From positions 1 through 24,317 of the IMG/VR virus record IMGVR_UViG_3300035162_001785: a stretch of DNA of 24,317 nucleotides. One strand, 5' to 3'. The translations under genes were made by a program, and so were the position numbers. This document shows, one piece after another, positions 5,206-11,215 of this stretch; position 1 is the first letter of the stretch; each line of letters opens with the position of its first letter. The stretch is from a virus. The notes beneath the pieces were generated by a model. That model had not been told where the DNA came from. It did not search any database and saw only the letters and a program-made list of their open reading frames with translations.

Positions 5206-7363
5206 TAGCAGCAAGAAGTGGTTAGTAATCGACCTTGAGACAACTGTTGATCATATTGAAGGCCGTATCGATAACTCCCCTAAGAACCCTCTGAACAAGT
5301 GTGTGTCTGGTCATTATGGCTGGTTAGGTGATGAAACGGTAGATATCGTACACTCAGATGTATGGAATCATAACGACTATGAGGGCAGTGACCCTATAAC
5401 TCGCTTGGAAGAGCATCTGGCTGAAGCCTACGGGTGCATCATGCACAACGCTAAGTTCGATACTGAATGGCTGATGGAGATGGGCTTCAAGCTACCCCCA
5501 TTCATCTATGATACTCTCCACGTTGAATACTTACTTTCCAAAGGGCAGCGCAGACCGTTGAGCCTGCAAGAGAGTTGCCTTCGCAATCATACTAAAAGCA
5601 TTAAGAAGTCAGACCTTGTTGATGAGCTTTTCAAAAGCGGCACAGGCTTTGAGGCCATGCCTTTGGATGTGGTTTTGGAGTATGCAGAAGCTGATGTTAA
5701 AGCTACTGGGGAACTGTTTTTAGCCCAGCGCAAATTGTTAGAGCAAGATCATAACAAGTCTCTGCTGACTGTGATCCCACACATGATGAAGATGATGCTG
5801 TTCTTGTGTGAGATTGAGATGAACGGCGTAAAGATCGATACGGAAGCCTTAAACCTAGTAGAGCTTAAATTTAGGGCTGAGAAGGAACAACTAACCAATG
5901 ATCTATCTCGCATCATAGAGCTTGTCATGGGTGACACTGTTATCAACATCAATTCAGGCAGAGATATGACCAAGGTTATATACTCCCGCGAGGTTTCTAA
6001 CAGGGAAGCTCACATACAGACCTTTAACATTGGTACAAATGCGGCGGGTAAGTCTCTTAGACCTCCTTTTATGTCTGATGCTCAATTTGCAGACGCAGTG
6101 AGAGCTTGCACAAGCATTGTTATGCGTACACAGGCTTCTCAATGCCCAGATTGTAGTGGGGCTGGCTCTATCCAGAAATATAAAGTGGTTACTAAAATCA
6201 AGCTAGGTAAGAAGTACCGAACCACTGGAGAAGCCTACAAAAACCGTACAAAGTGCGCAGTCTGTGATGGCGCTGGTGCATTATATATCAGTACAGGAGT
6301 ATCAGCGGGTCTCAGGATGTCACCAAAAGGCCCAAATGATGCAAGTGCGAACGGATTTAAGACCGATAAAGGGACTATTCTTGAACTGATCAAAAGGGCA
6401 GAGGCCAAAGGTAATCTGCAAGCCGTTGAGTTTCTAACTAAGATGTCCAGGTTGAAAGCAATCACCGTGTATTTGGATAGCTTCTGTGCTGGAATTAAAA
6501 GAGGGACCAGAGCCACTGGATTTCTTCATGCTAACTTCAATCAGTGTGTAGCAGCCACAGGTCGGCTGTCTAGTGGGGGCGGCATCACACTTAACCTTCA
6601 GAATATGCCAAAGCGCGGGTTTCCTGTCAGGGCATGTATCGTCAGTCGATTTGAAAACGGTCTGATATTGGAAGCGGATTACTCAAGTCTTGAATTTAGA
6701 ACGGCCTGTGAACTCTCGAGAGATGCCCAAGGTATTGCTGACATCATTGAGGGCAAGGACATACACAAGCAGACCGCTAGTATCTGCCTTCAGAAAGATG
6801 CTTCTGAAGTTACTAAGGATGAACGTCAGGGCCATAAATGGGCGAGTTTCCAACCTCTTTTTGGCGGCACTTCATACGGCCACCCGCCTCATATCGGAGC
6901 TTACTTCGATGCCTTCTACAATATATACAAAGGTATATACGATTGGCATCAGTCTCTTATGAACGGGACTTTAAAGAACGGGACTGTGCAGACACCTAGT
7001 GGTCGGCAGTACTTTTGGCCTAACGTAGAGCGTACTCGCAATCAGCGCGTCACTAATGCAACTCAGATACTAAATTATCCGGTCCAAGGCTTTAGCGCAG
7101 ACCTAGTTCAGCTATCTTGCATACGGGCATTTCGTTTATTTAAGGCTCGGAATTTACGCTCTAAGCTCATCTTAACCGTCCATGATTCCATTGTCGTAGA
7201 CACCCATCCTGATGAAATAGAGCAAGTTAAAATTATTTTAACAGAGGCTATGACTAAGGTGGGAGAAGAGTCTGAAAAGCTGTTTAATTACAAGCTAGTA
7301 GTCCCATTAGATATTGAAATCTCAGGAGGTATTAACTGGTTAGATCAGGAGGAATATACTTGA
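5195..7363 (+). CDS. Family A DNA polymerase with 3'-5' exonuclease and DnaJ-type zinc-finger insertion
   Basis: This 722-aa replicative polymerase has a complete proofreading domain: DLE at 13-15, HNAKFD at 84-89 and Y163-x3-D167. The polymerase part shows the TGR motif (455-457), motif A with Asp495 in ADYSSLE, motif B with Arg544, Lys548 and Phe552, and motif C VHDS with Asp664. Phe552 is the equivalent of E. coli Pol I Phe762, a position used to sort viral polymerases; the next aromatic, normally Tyr766, is Phe556. Unusually, about 120 residues (roughly 265-383) lie between the NSGRD thumb motif and the TDKG segment. They carry two CxxCxGxG motifs (Cys317/320 and Cys354/357), as in the DnaJ zinc centre. 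From memory this insertion characterises HMO-2011-like polymerases. The start ATG 5195 overlaps the helicase. Confidence 0.93.
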   Translation: MELDSSKKWLVIDLETTVDHIEGRIDNSPKNPLNKCVSGHYGWLGDETVDIVHSDVWNHNDYEGSDPITRLEEHLAEAYGCIMHNAKFDTEWLMEMGFKLPPFIYDTLHVEYLLSKGQRRPLSLQESCLRNHTKSIKKSDLVDELFKSGTGFEAMPLDVVLEYAEADVKATGELFLAQRKLLEQDHNKSLLTVIPHMMKMMLFLCEIEMNGVKIDTEALNLVELKFRAEKEQLTNDLSRIIELVMGDTVININSGRDMTKVIYSREVSNREAHIQTFNIGTNAAGKSLRPPFMSDAQFADAVRACTSIVMRTQASQCPDCSGAGSIQKYKVVTKIKLGKKYRTTGEAYKNRTKCAVCDGAGALYISTGVSAGLRMSPKGPNDASANGFKTDKGTILELIKRAEAKGNLQAVEFLTKMSRLKAITVYLDSFCAGIKRGTRATGFLHANFNQCVAATGRLSSGGGITLNLQNMPKRGFPVRACIVSRFENGLILEADYSSLEFRTACELSRDAQGIADIIEGKDIHKQTASICLQKDASEVTKDERQGHKWASFQPLFGGTSYGHPPHIGAYFDAFYNIYKGIYDWHQSLMNGTLKNGTVQTPSGRQYFWPNVERTRNQRVTNATQILNYPVQGFSADLVQLSCIRAFRLFKARNLRSKLILTVHDSIVVDTHPDEIEQVKIILTEAMTKVGEESEKLFNYKLVVPLDIEISGGINWLDQEEYT

Positions 7364-7388
7364 TTACGCCACTTAACTGTTGTATAAT
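7360..7388 (+). promoter_or_regulatory. Sigma70-like promoter for the recombination and nucleotide-metabolism operon
   Basis: TTGATT (7360-7365) and a perfect TATAAT (7383-7388) are separated by exactly 17 bases. They sit at the end of the polymerase gene and in the 53-base gap before the next one. This is the clearest promoter in the window. It suggests that host RNA polymerase transcribes the downstream genes separately from the replisome genes. Confidence 0.65.
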
Positions 7389-7416
7389 GAAAGTCCACAA
7401 GAAGGATATTTCTTAA

Positions 7417-8256
7417 ATGACGGAATTAATGATACAAGAGAATGGTTTTAATATAGAAGAAATTAGCGCCGAACTAGGCGCTGCATCGGTATCGAATGGA
7501 TTGGGGCCAAGTATGCCCGATCTAAAGATGAATTATGATGGCGAGAATGGGCCTATGGGCGCACTTTTTCTTAAAATGGGTAAAAATGGCAACTGTCAAG
7601 ATAATGTCTATGCCAAAGGTGAGGTCAGGTTTCGGGCTTTTAGTAGCCACATTCAATTTCAACATTGGGGAGAAGATCGGGAATTAATCAACAAAAGCCT
7701 GTTAGTAAACAATAATAATGATGAAGCCCGGGACCAGCTTGGGGGCGTCCGTTGTAGCCTACCTAAATATGAAGATTTTTGGGCGCTAACGGAAGAGGGT
7801 CGTAAAGCACATACAGGAAAAGACCAATACCGTGTGGTTCGCGGTCTAGTGTCGTACACAGGTAATAAGCCGGATGGTACTGAAGTCACTATTGAAAACC
7901 ATCCCTGTGTTTTTCAAGGAAAACGGAAAAACTACGGTAGATTTTATGAGGACGTAACCAGCAAAATGGCCCAAGGGGTTAACCTTTGGGATTTTGAAAG
8001 CATTCTTTCAAAAGACACCAAAACAAACGCCTACAAAAAGAAGTTCTACGTTTTGAGGTTTAACCCTCAGTTTGGCGAACCCATCGAAATGGATCAAATT
8101 ACTTACGATAGTTTAACGCATGTCAGAAATCTTATTACTTCTGAAAACGCTCGTATTAACGGAGCTTATAAAGAAACGCATATGCAGAAGGAGGATGAAG
8201 AAGAAGCGGCTCGAATTATGGAAGCCGTGGATACGTTTGATGCGGATTTTGTCTGA
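7417..8256 (+). CDS. Putative ssDNA-binding (or annealing) protein
   Basis: This 279-aa protein starts at ATG 7417 with GAAGGA about ten bases upstream. The centre (residues about 60-240) is rich in beta-forming and aromatic segments (VRFRAFSSHIQFQHW, YVLRFNPQFGEP), consistent with an OB-like fold. The end is acidic (EDEEEAARIMEAVDTFDADFV), like the partner-binding tails of single-stranded DNA-binding proteins. The position, after the polymerase and directly before a RecE-like exonuclease, fits an ssDNA-binding protein. It equally fits a RecT-type annealing partner, since exonuclease and annealing genes usually sit together. I see no diagnostic motif for either. It is separated from the polymerase by a promoter and joined to the next gene by a TGATG overlap. 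Confidence 0.5.
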   Translation: MTELMIQENGFNIEEISAELGAASVSNGLGPSMPDLKMNYDGENGPMGALFLKMGKNGNCQDNVYAKGEVRFRAFSSHIQFQHWGEDRELINKSLLVNNNNDEARDQLGGVRCSLPKYEDFWALTEEGRKAHTGKDQYRVVRGLVSYTGNKPDGTEVTIENHPCVFQGKRKNYGRFYEDVTSKMAQGVNLWDFESILSKDTKTNAYKKKFYVLRFNPQFGEPIEMDQITYDSLTHVRNLITSENARINGAYKETHMQKEDEEEAARIMEAVDTFDADFV

Positions 8257-9026
8257 TGGGCATCATCGAAGGTATGAGCAATGAGGTATACCACGCAACG
8301 GCTGGTATATCCTCTAGCGCGGTCAAAGCCGTATACAAGAAATCCTTAGCGCATTGGAAGGGCGAGAAGAGGTCTCAAACAGCCGCTTTTACGATGGGAA
8401 CAGCTATTCATAGCCTTCTCTTAGAAGAAGACAGAGACCTTGTTGTAAAAGGCCCAAAGACTAAGGCCAGCGCAGCTTTCAAGACGATGAAAGAGGAGCT
8501 TACTGAGGATCAGGTGCTTCTGACCGAAGTTGAGTACAACGTGGCTAATCGTATTGCTAAGGGGGCCTTAGACAACCCTACCTGCAAAGCTGCCCTACGG
8601 CACAAGGATAGGCGCAACGAGGTTAGTATCTTCGCTGAAGACCCCATCTCAGGGCTGATGCTCAAGACCCGACCTGATTTGATGATTGAGTCTGAACAGA
8701 CTGTATATGACGTTAAAAGTACCCAGGACGCTAGCCCGAAAGGGTTTTCCTCAGAATGTTCTAAGTATGCGTACTTCATCCAAGGCTCTTTTTACGTTTA
8801 TGTCTGTAAATTGGCTGGCCTAGACATTGAAGAGTTCAACTTCATAGCTTGTGAGAAGTCATCTCCTTATGTGTCTCATATGCATGTTCTAGGCCCAGAA
8901 GCTATGGAGTGGGCTACAGAACATATGCACCGTACCCTAGCTATTATGGCGGATGCTAATGCCAAGGAAGACTTTGGCACAGGCTGGGGCGATTATTCCA
9001 TCTTGGAGAAACCCAAGTGGGGATAA
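8256..9026 (+). CDS. RecE/PDDEXK-type exonuclease
   Basis: This 256-aa protein matches the C-terminal nuclease domain of RecE (exodeoxyribonuclease VIII) and related phage PDDEXK nucleases, which resect double-stranded ends. Visible motifs in order: GTAIHSLLLE with His52, NEVSIF with Glu122, KTRPDLM with metal ligand Asp141, the YDVKST core with Asp152 and Lys154, and the QGSFY motif with Gln176. The opening GMSNEVYHATAGISSSAVK is the usual beginning of these proteins. The length is normal for the stand-alone phage form. ATG 8256 overlaps the upstream stop (TGATG), and the end overlaps a second, smaller nuclease gene by 10 bases. Together with the upstream candidate ssDNA-binding protein it forms a recombination cassette. 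Confidence 0.8.
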   Translation: MGIIEGMSNEVYHATAGISSSAVKAVYKKSLAHWKGEKRSQTAAFTMGTAIHSLLLEEDRDLVVKGPKTKASAAFKTMKEELTEDQVLLTEVEYNVANRIAKGALDNPTCKAALRHKDRRNEVSIFAEDPISGLMLKTRPDLMIESEQTVYDVKSTQDASPKGFSSECSKYAYFIQGSFYVYVCKLAGLDIEEFNFIACEKSSPYVSHMHVLGPEAMEWATEHMHRTLAIMADANAKEDFGTGWGDYSILEKPKWG

Positions 9027-9373
9027 CCGTAGCCAGCGGTAAGCAAAAGGGGCGCAAACATCAGCAGTGGGTTAGAGACCAAATACTGGCTCTTTATCCC
9101 TCTGCACTTCTCCCAGACGATGTTAAAAGCACCTCTATGGGCGCTTCGGGAGAGGACGTACAACTTAGTCCCGCTGCCAGACGCCTCTTTCCATATTCCG
9201 TAGAGTGTAAGGCCCATAAAGCCTTCGCCTTCTACAAGATCATGGAGCAGGCCGCATCCAACTGTCCAAAAGGCGCAGAGCCTCTAGTCATCATTAAAGG
9301 TGACCGCAAAAAGCCACTTGCCGTTGTGGACGCAGAACATTTTTTCAAACTAACAGCCAAAGGTGATAAATGA
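9017..9373 (+). CDS. Small PDDEXK-type endonuclease, Holliday-junction-resolvase-like
   Basis: GTG 9017 starts a 118-aa frame inside the end of the exonuclease gene; no ATG lies upstream, and the first internal Met is residue 41. The core shows GEDVQLS (Asp47) followed by SVECK (Glu63 and Lys65) and then a helix with Gln78. That is the D-(E-x-K)-Q order of small PDDEXK nucleases such as archaeal Hjc and phage resolvases. The N-terminal KGRKHQQWVRDQIL helix also fits that fold. A role in cutting recombination or replication branches would suit its place after the RecE-like exonuclease. A homing or restriction-like nuclease is the alternative. It overlaps the next gene in ATGA. Confidence 0.6.
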   Translation: MGITVASGKQKGRKHQQWVRDQILALYPSALLPDDVKSTSMGASGEDVQLSPAARRLFPYSVECKAHKAFAFYKIMEQAASNCPKGAEPLVIIKGDRKKPLAVVDAEHFFKLTAKGDK

Positions 9374-9720
9374 AAATTCCACATAACACGATTCAACTAA
9401 ATCTTGCGATAGATCAGGACACTGATGTTCTGGATATTAGTGTCGAATATAATCTCAGTGTCACAATGGGTGATGCTCAACAAATCTTCTACAAAAATAT
9501 TATCAGCGGATTGATGTCTAAATTAAATACGGAGCTAGAAGCTTTTGCTTTTCAAGGCTCACTCTTACACGAACTTTCCACTTTGCGCTCAATTTTAGAT
9601 GATGAGGAAGAGGACGAATTTGGCATCGAATTTGAAGCTGCTGAAGAATTACTAGAAGCAGTTAAGAAAAATAAAAATGAGAAAATTGTCGAGTTTAACG
9701 GCAAGAAGAAGCCGCACTGA
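9370..9720 (+). CDS. Hypothetical protein, 116 aa
   Basis: ATG 9370 overlaps the preceding TGA. The product has a beta-rich first part (residues 1-35, IQLNLAIDQDTDVLDISVEY). A helical middle follows, then a strongly acidic run (LDDEEEDEFGIEFEAAEELLEA, about residues 77-97) and a basic tail (KKNKNEKIVEFNGKKKPH). Opposite charge blocks of this kind often occur in small DNA-mimic or partner-binding proteins, but that is only a possibility. No family is recognised. Its stop overlaps the next gene in TGATG, so it is made within the operon. Confidence 0.65.
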   Translation: MKIPHNTIQLNLAIDQDTDVLDISVEYNLSVTMGDAQQIFYKNIISGLMSKLNTELEAFAFQGSLLHELSTLRSILDDEEEDEFGIEFEAAEELLEAVKKNKNEKIVEFNGKKKPH

Positions 9721-10013
9721 TGGCTAAGTGGGGGGAGATACCACCTCTGGCAGCAAGGCGACCTGCCGCTGATCCAGTGAACCAGCCGCCTCATTACAAC
9801 AACTCTTCAATAGAGTGCATAGATGCAATGGCTGCAATGTCAGAAGGTACGAATATGCCTTCCCACGCCGCTTACTGTTGGCAGAATGCTTTTAAGTACC
9901 TTTGGAGGTTCCCCTATAAGCACAAATCAATTGAGGGTAGCCTCACTGACCTCCGCAAGTGCCAGTACTACTTAGACCGCCTAATTACGCAGCTAGAGGG
10001 GTCTGATACATGA
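9720..10013 (+). CDS. DUF3310 family protein (nucleotide-kinase-like annotation in phages)
   Basis: This 97-aa protein carries the recognisable DUF3310 pattern: NQPPHYNNSSIECIDAM (a P-x-H-Y followed by ECIDAM), then a helix with YCWQNAFKYLWRF, and finally LTDLRKCQYYLDRLI. DUF3310 is very common in phages, usually near replication and nucleotide genes. It is often annotated as a nucleotide kinase, though I know of no firm activity. Members are typically 60-120 aa, so the gene is complete; residues 1-18 form a variable lead. ATG 9720 overlaps the upstream stop, and the end overlaps the MazG-like gene in ATGA. Confidence 0.85.
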   Translation: MAKWGEIPPLAARRPAADPVNQPPHYNNSSIECIDAMAAMSEGTNMPSHAAYCWQNAFKYLWRFPYKHKSIEGSLTDLRKCQYYLDRLITQLEGSDT

Positions 10014-10462
10014 TCACGCAAGAAGATATCGATGCTTTCAAAGAGCCTGTACCTGATCGCATGCCTCGCACTTCAAGTATATTGGAAATGGTCCGTGACT
10101 TTGCAAAGAGGATGGATCAACCGCTGGATAATGTCTGGCCCACCAGTTTGAAATTAGAAGATTTGCGCTGGGCTATGATCCAAGAGGAATACACAGAAGC
10201 CTTTGATGAAAGCTGCAACCGTAGCAATGAAGAGGCCATGCTGAAAGAGCTAGCTGACCTTGTGTACGTTACTTTCGGATACGCCGCTACTTACGGATGG
10301 AACCTCGATGAGGCCGTCCGAAGAGTTCATCTATCTAATATGTCCAAATTAGGGCTGGACGGAAAACCCCTGAAAAATCCTGAAGGCAAAGTCCTAAAGG
10401 GTCCAAATTATCAAAAATGCAATCTTTCAGACTTAGTAAAGACAAATCTTGGATCATATTGA
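10010..10462 (+). CDS. MazG-like nucleotide pyrophosphohydrolase
   Basis: This 150-aa all-helical protein has the MazG metal-binding layout: QEEYTE with Glu59, Glu60 and Glu63 (EExxE), then KELADLVYVTFGY with Glu80 and Asp83 (ExxD). The later VHLSNMSKLGLDGKP is typical of phage members. The family hydrolyses (d)NTPs or alarmone-like nucleotides to monophosphates. In marine phages it has been proposed to cleanse nucleotide pools or alter the host stress response. Being next to DUF3310, the methyltransferase and the ribonucleotide reductase agrees with nucleotide metabolism. ATG 10010 overlaps the previous stop; the end overlaps the methyltransferase start by 14 bases. Confidence 0.85.
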   Translation: MITQEDIDAFKEPVPDRMPRTSSILEMVRDFAKRMDQPLDNVWPTSLKLEDLRWAMIQEEYTEAFDESCNRSNEEAMLKELADLVYVTFGYAATYGWNLDEAVRRVHLSNMSKLGLDGKPLKNPEGKVLKGPNYQKCNLSDLVKTNLGSY

Positions 10463-11195
10463 CCTGTGTTCAGGGATTGGTGGATTTGCGCTGGGCTTTG
10501 AATGGGCTGGACTGAGCAAACCTGTTTTGTTTTGCGACATAGAACCTTGGAGCCGCAAAGTGCTGAAAAAGCATTGGCCCAATGTGCCGATTGCCTCTGA
10601 TGTTAAGGAACTTGCTAGTGACCCAGAAAGACTTATTCCTCAAACAGACCCCCGAAACACAATCCTCACAGCAGGATACCCCTGCCAACCGTTCAGTGTT
10701 GCAGGAAATCAAAAGGGCGCAGAAGATAATCGCCACATCTGGCCGTACATCCTCGAAATTGTTGCACATAAAAGACCCGCTTGGTGCGTTTTCGAGAATG
10801 TTTATGGTCACATCGGGTTGGGTCTCGACCAAGTCTTGTTTGACTTGGAAGCTGAAGGCTACGCCAGCAGGACGTTTATTGTTCCAGCTTGCGGTGTCGA
10901 TGCCCCCCAAAGAAGAGACAGACTTTGGATTGTGGCCCACTCCGACCACGAGAGATCACAAGGGCGGCTATATCGGGGGTCGGATACGCAACGGAAAAAT
11001 CAGCATGGATACTCTGGATGTGGCGGTGCAATGGACCGACAACCAATCCAAGACAGGTGGGCAACTGAACCCTCAGTGGGTCGAGTGGCTCATGGGATAT
11101 CCAAGCGGGTGGACCGACTTAGAGGATTAGGCAACGCGATTGTCCCTCAAATTGCCCAGCGCATAGGTGAGACAATTCTTAAAAATAACCAATAA
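10449..11195 (+). CDS. DNA (cytosine-5) methyltransferase
   Basis: This protein methylates cytosine at C5 in a specific sequence, probably protecting phage DNA from restriction. Motifs in order: I, DLCSGIGGF (5-13); IV, AGYPCQPFS with catalytic Cys79; VI, FENV with Glu116; VIII, QRRDR (154-158); and IX-X, RLRGLGNAIVP with Gly228-Pro233. All are present in one frame, so the enzyme can be whole. At 248 aa it is short for the family, mainly because the target-recognition region (about 166-215) is small. That limits prediction of the recognised sequence. A stop codon lies in frame at 10437-10439, so the start must be at or after it; TTG 10449 is the best candidate and overlaps the MazG-like gene by 14 bases. 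The second half is also open in another frame (10582-11130). Confidence 0.85.
   Translation: MDHIDLCSGIGGFALGFEWAGLSKPVLFCDIEPWSRKVLKKHWPNVPIASDVKELASDPERLIPQTDPRNTILTAGYPCQPFSVAGNQKGAEDNRHIWPYILEIVAHKRPAWCVFENVYGHIGLGLDQVLFDLEAEGYASRTFIVPACGVDAPQRRDRLWIVAHSDHERSQGRLYRGSDTQRKNQHGYSGCGGAMDRQPIQDRWATEPSVGRVAHGISKRVDRLRGLGNAIVPQIAQRIGETILKNNQ
10582..11130 (+). other. Nested +1-frame ORF inside the methyltransferase gene, possible overprinted protein
   Basis: A 182-codon frame runs inside the methyltransferase, shifted by one base. Its last two-thirds look like a family I recall from phage and prophage genomes. It has a TWKLKATPAGRLLFQLAVS-type segment (residues 88-106), then a FGLWPTPTTRDHKGG motif (115-129), then a GGQLNPQWVEWLMGYPSGW motif (159-177). 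Those fragments appear in databases as parts of methyltransferase-associated proteins. The same bases encode motif VIII to X in the main frame, so both readings look family-like. ATG 10582 is only the first ATG; no convincing ribosome-binding site is seen. It may be a second protein, a frameshift product, or a shadow that has been annotated elsewhere. Length alone is not evidence: other shadow frames here are as long. Confidence 0.35.
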
Positions 11196-11215
11196 ATTAA
11201 TAGGAAGCACTATAC

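Noticed and set aside
10470-10949. 159-codon minus-strand ORF across the methyltransferase
   Set aside because: No family-like motif, no operon context on that strand, and the plus-strand gene explains the sequence.
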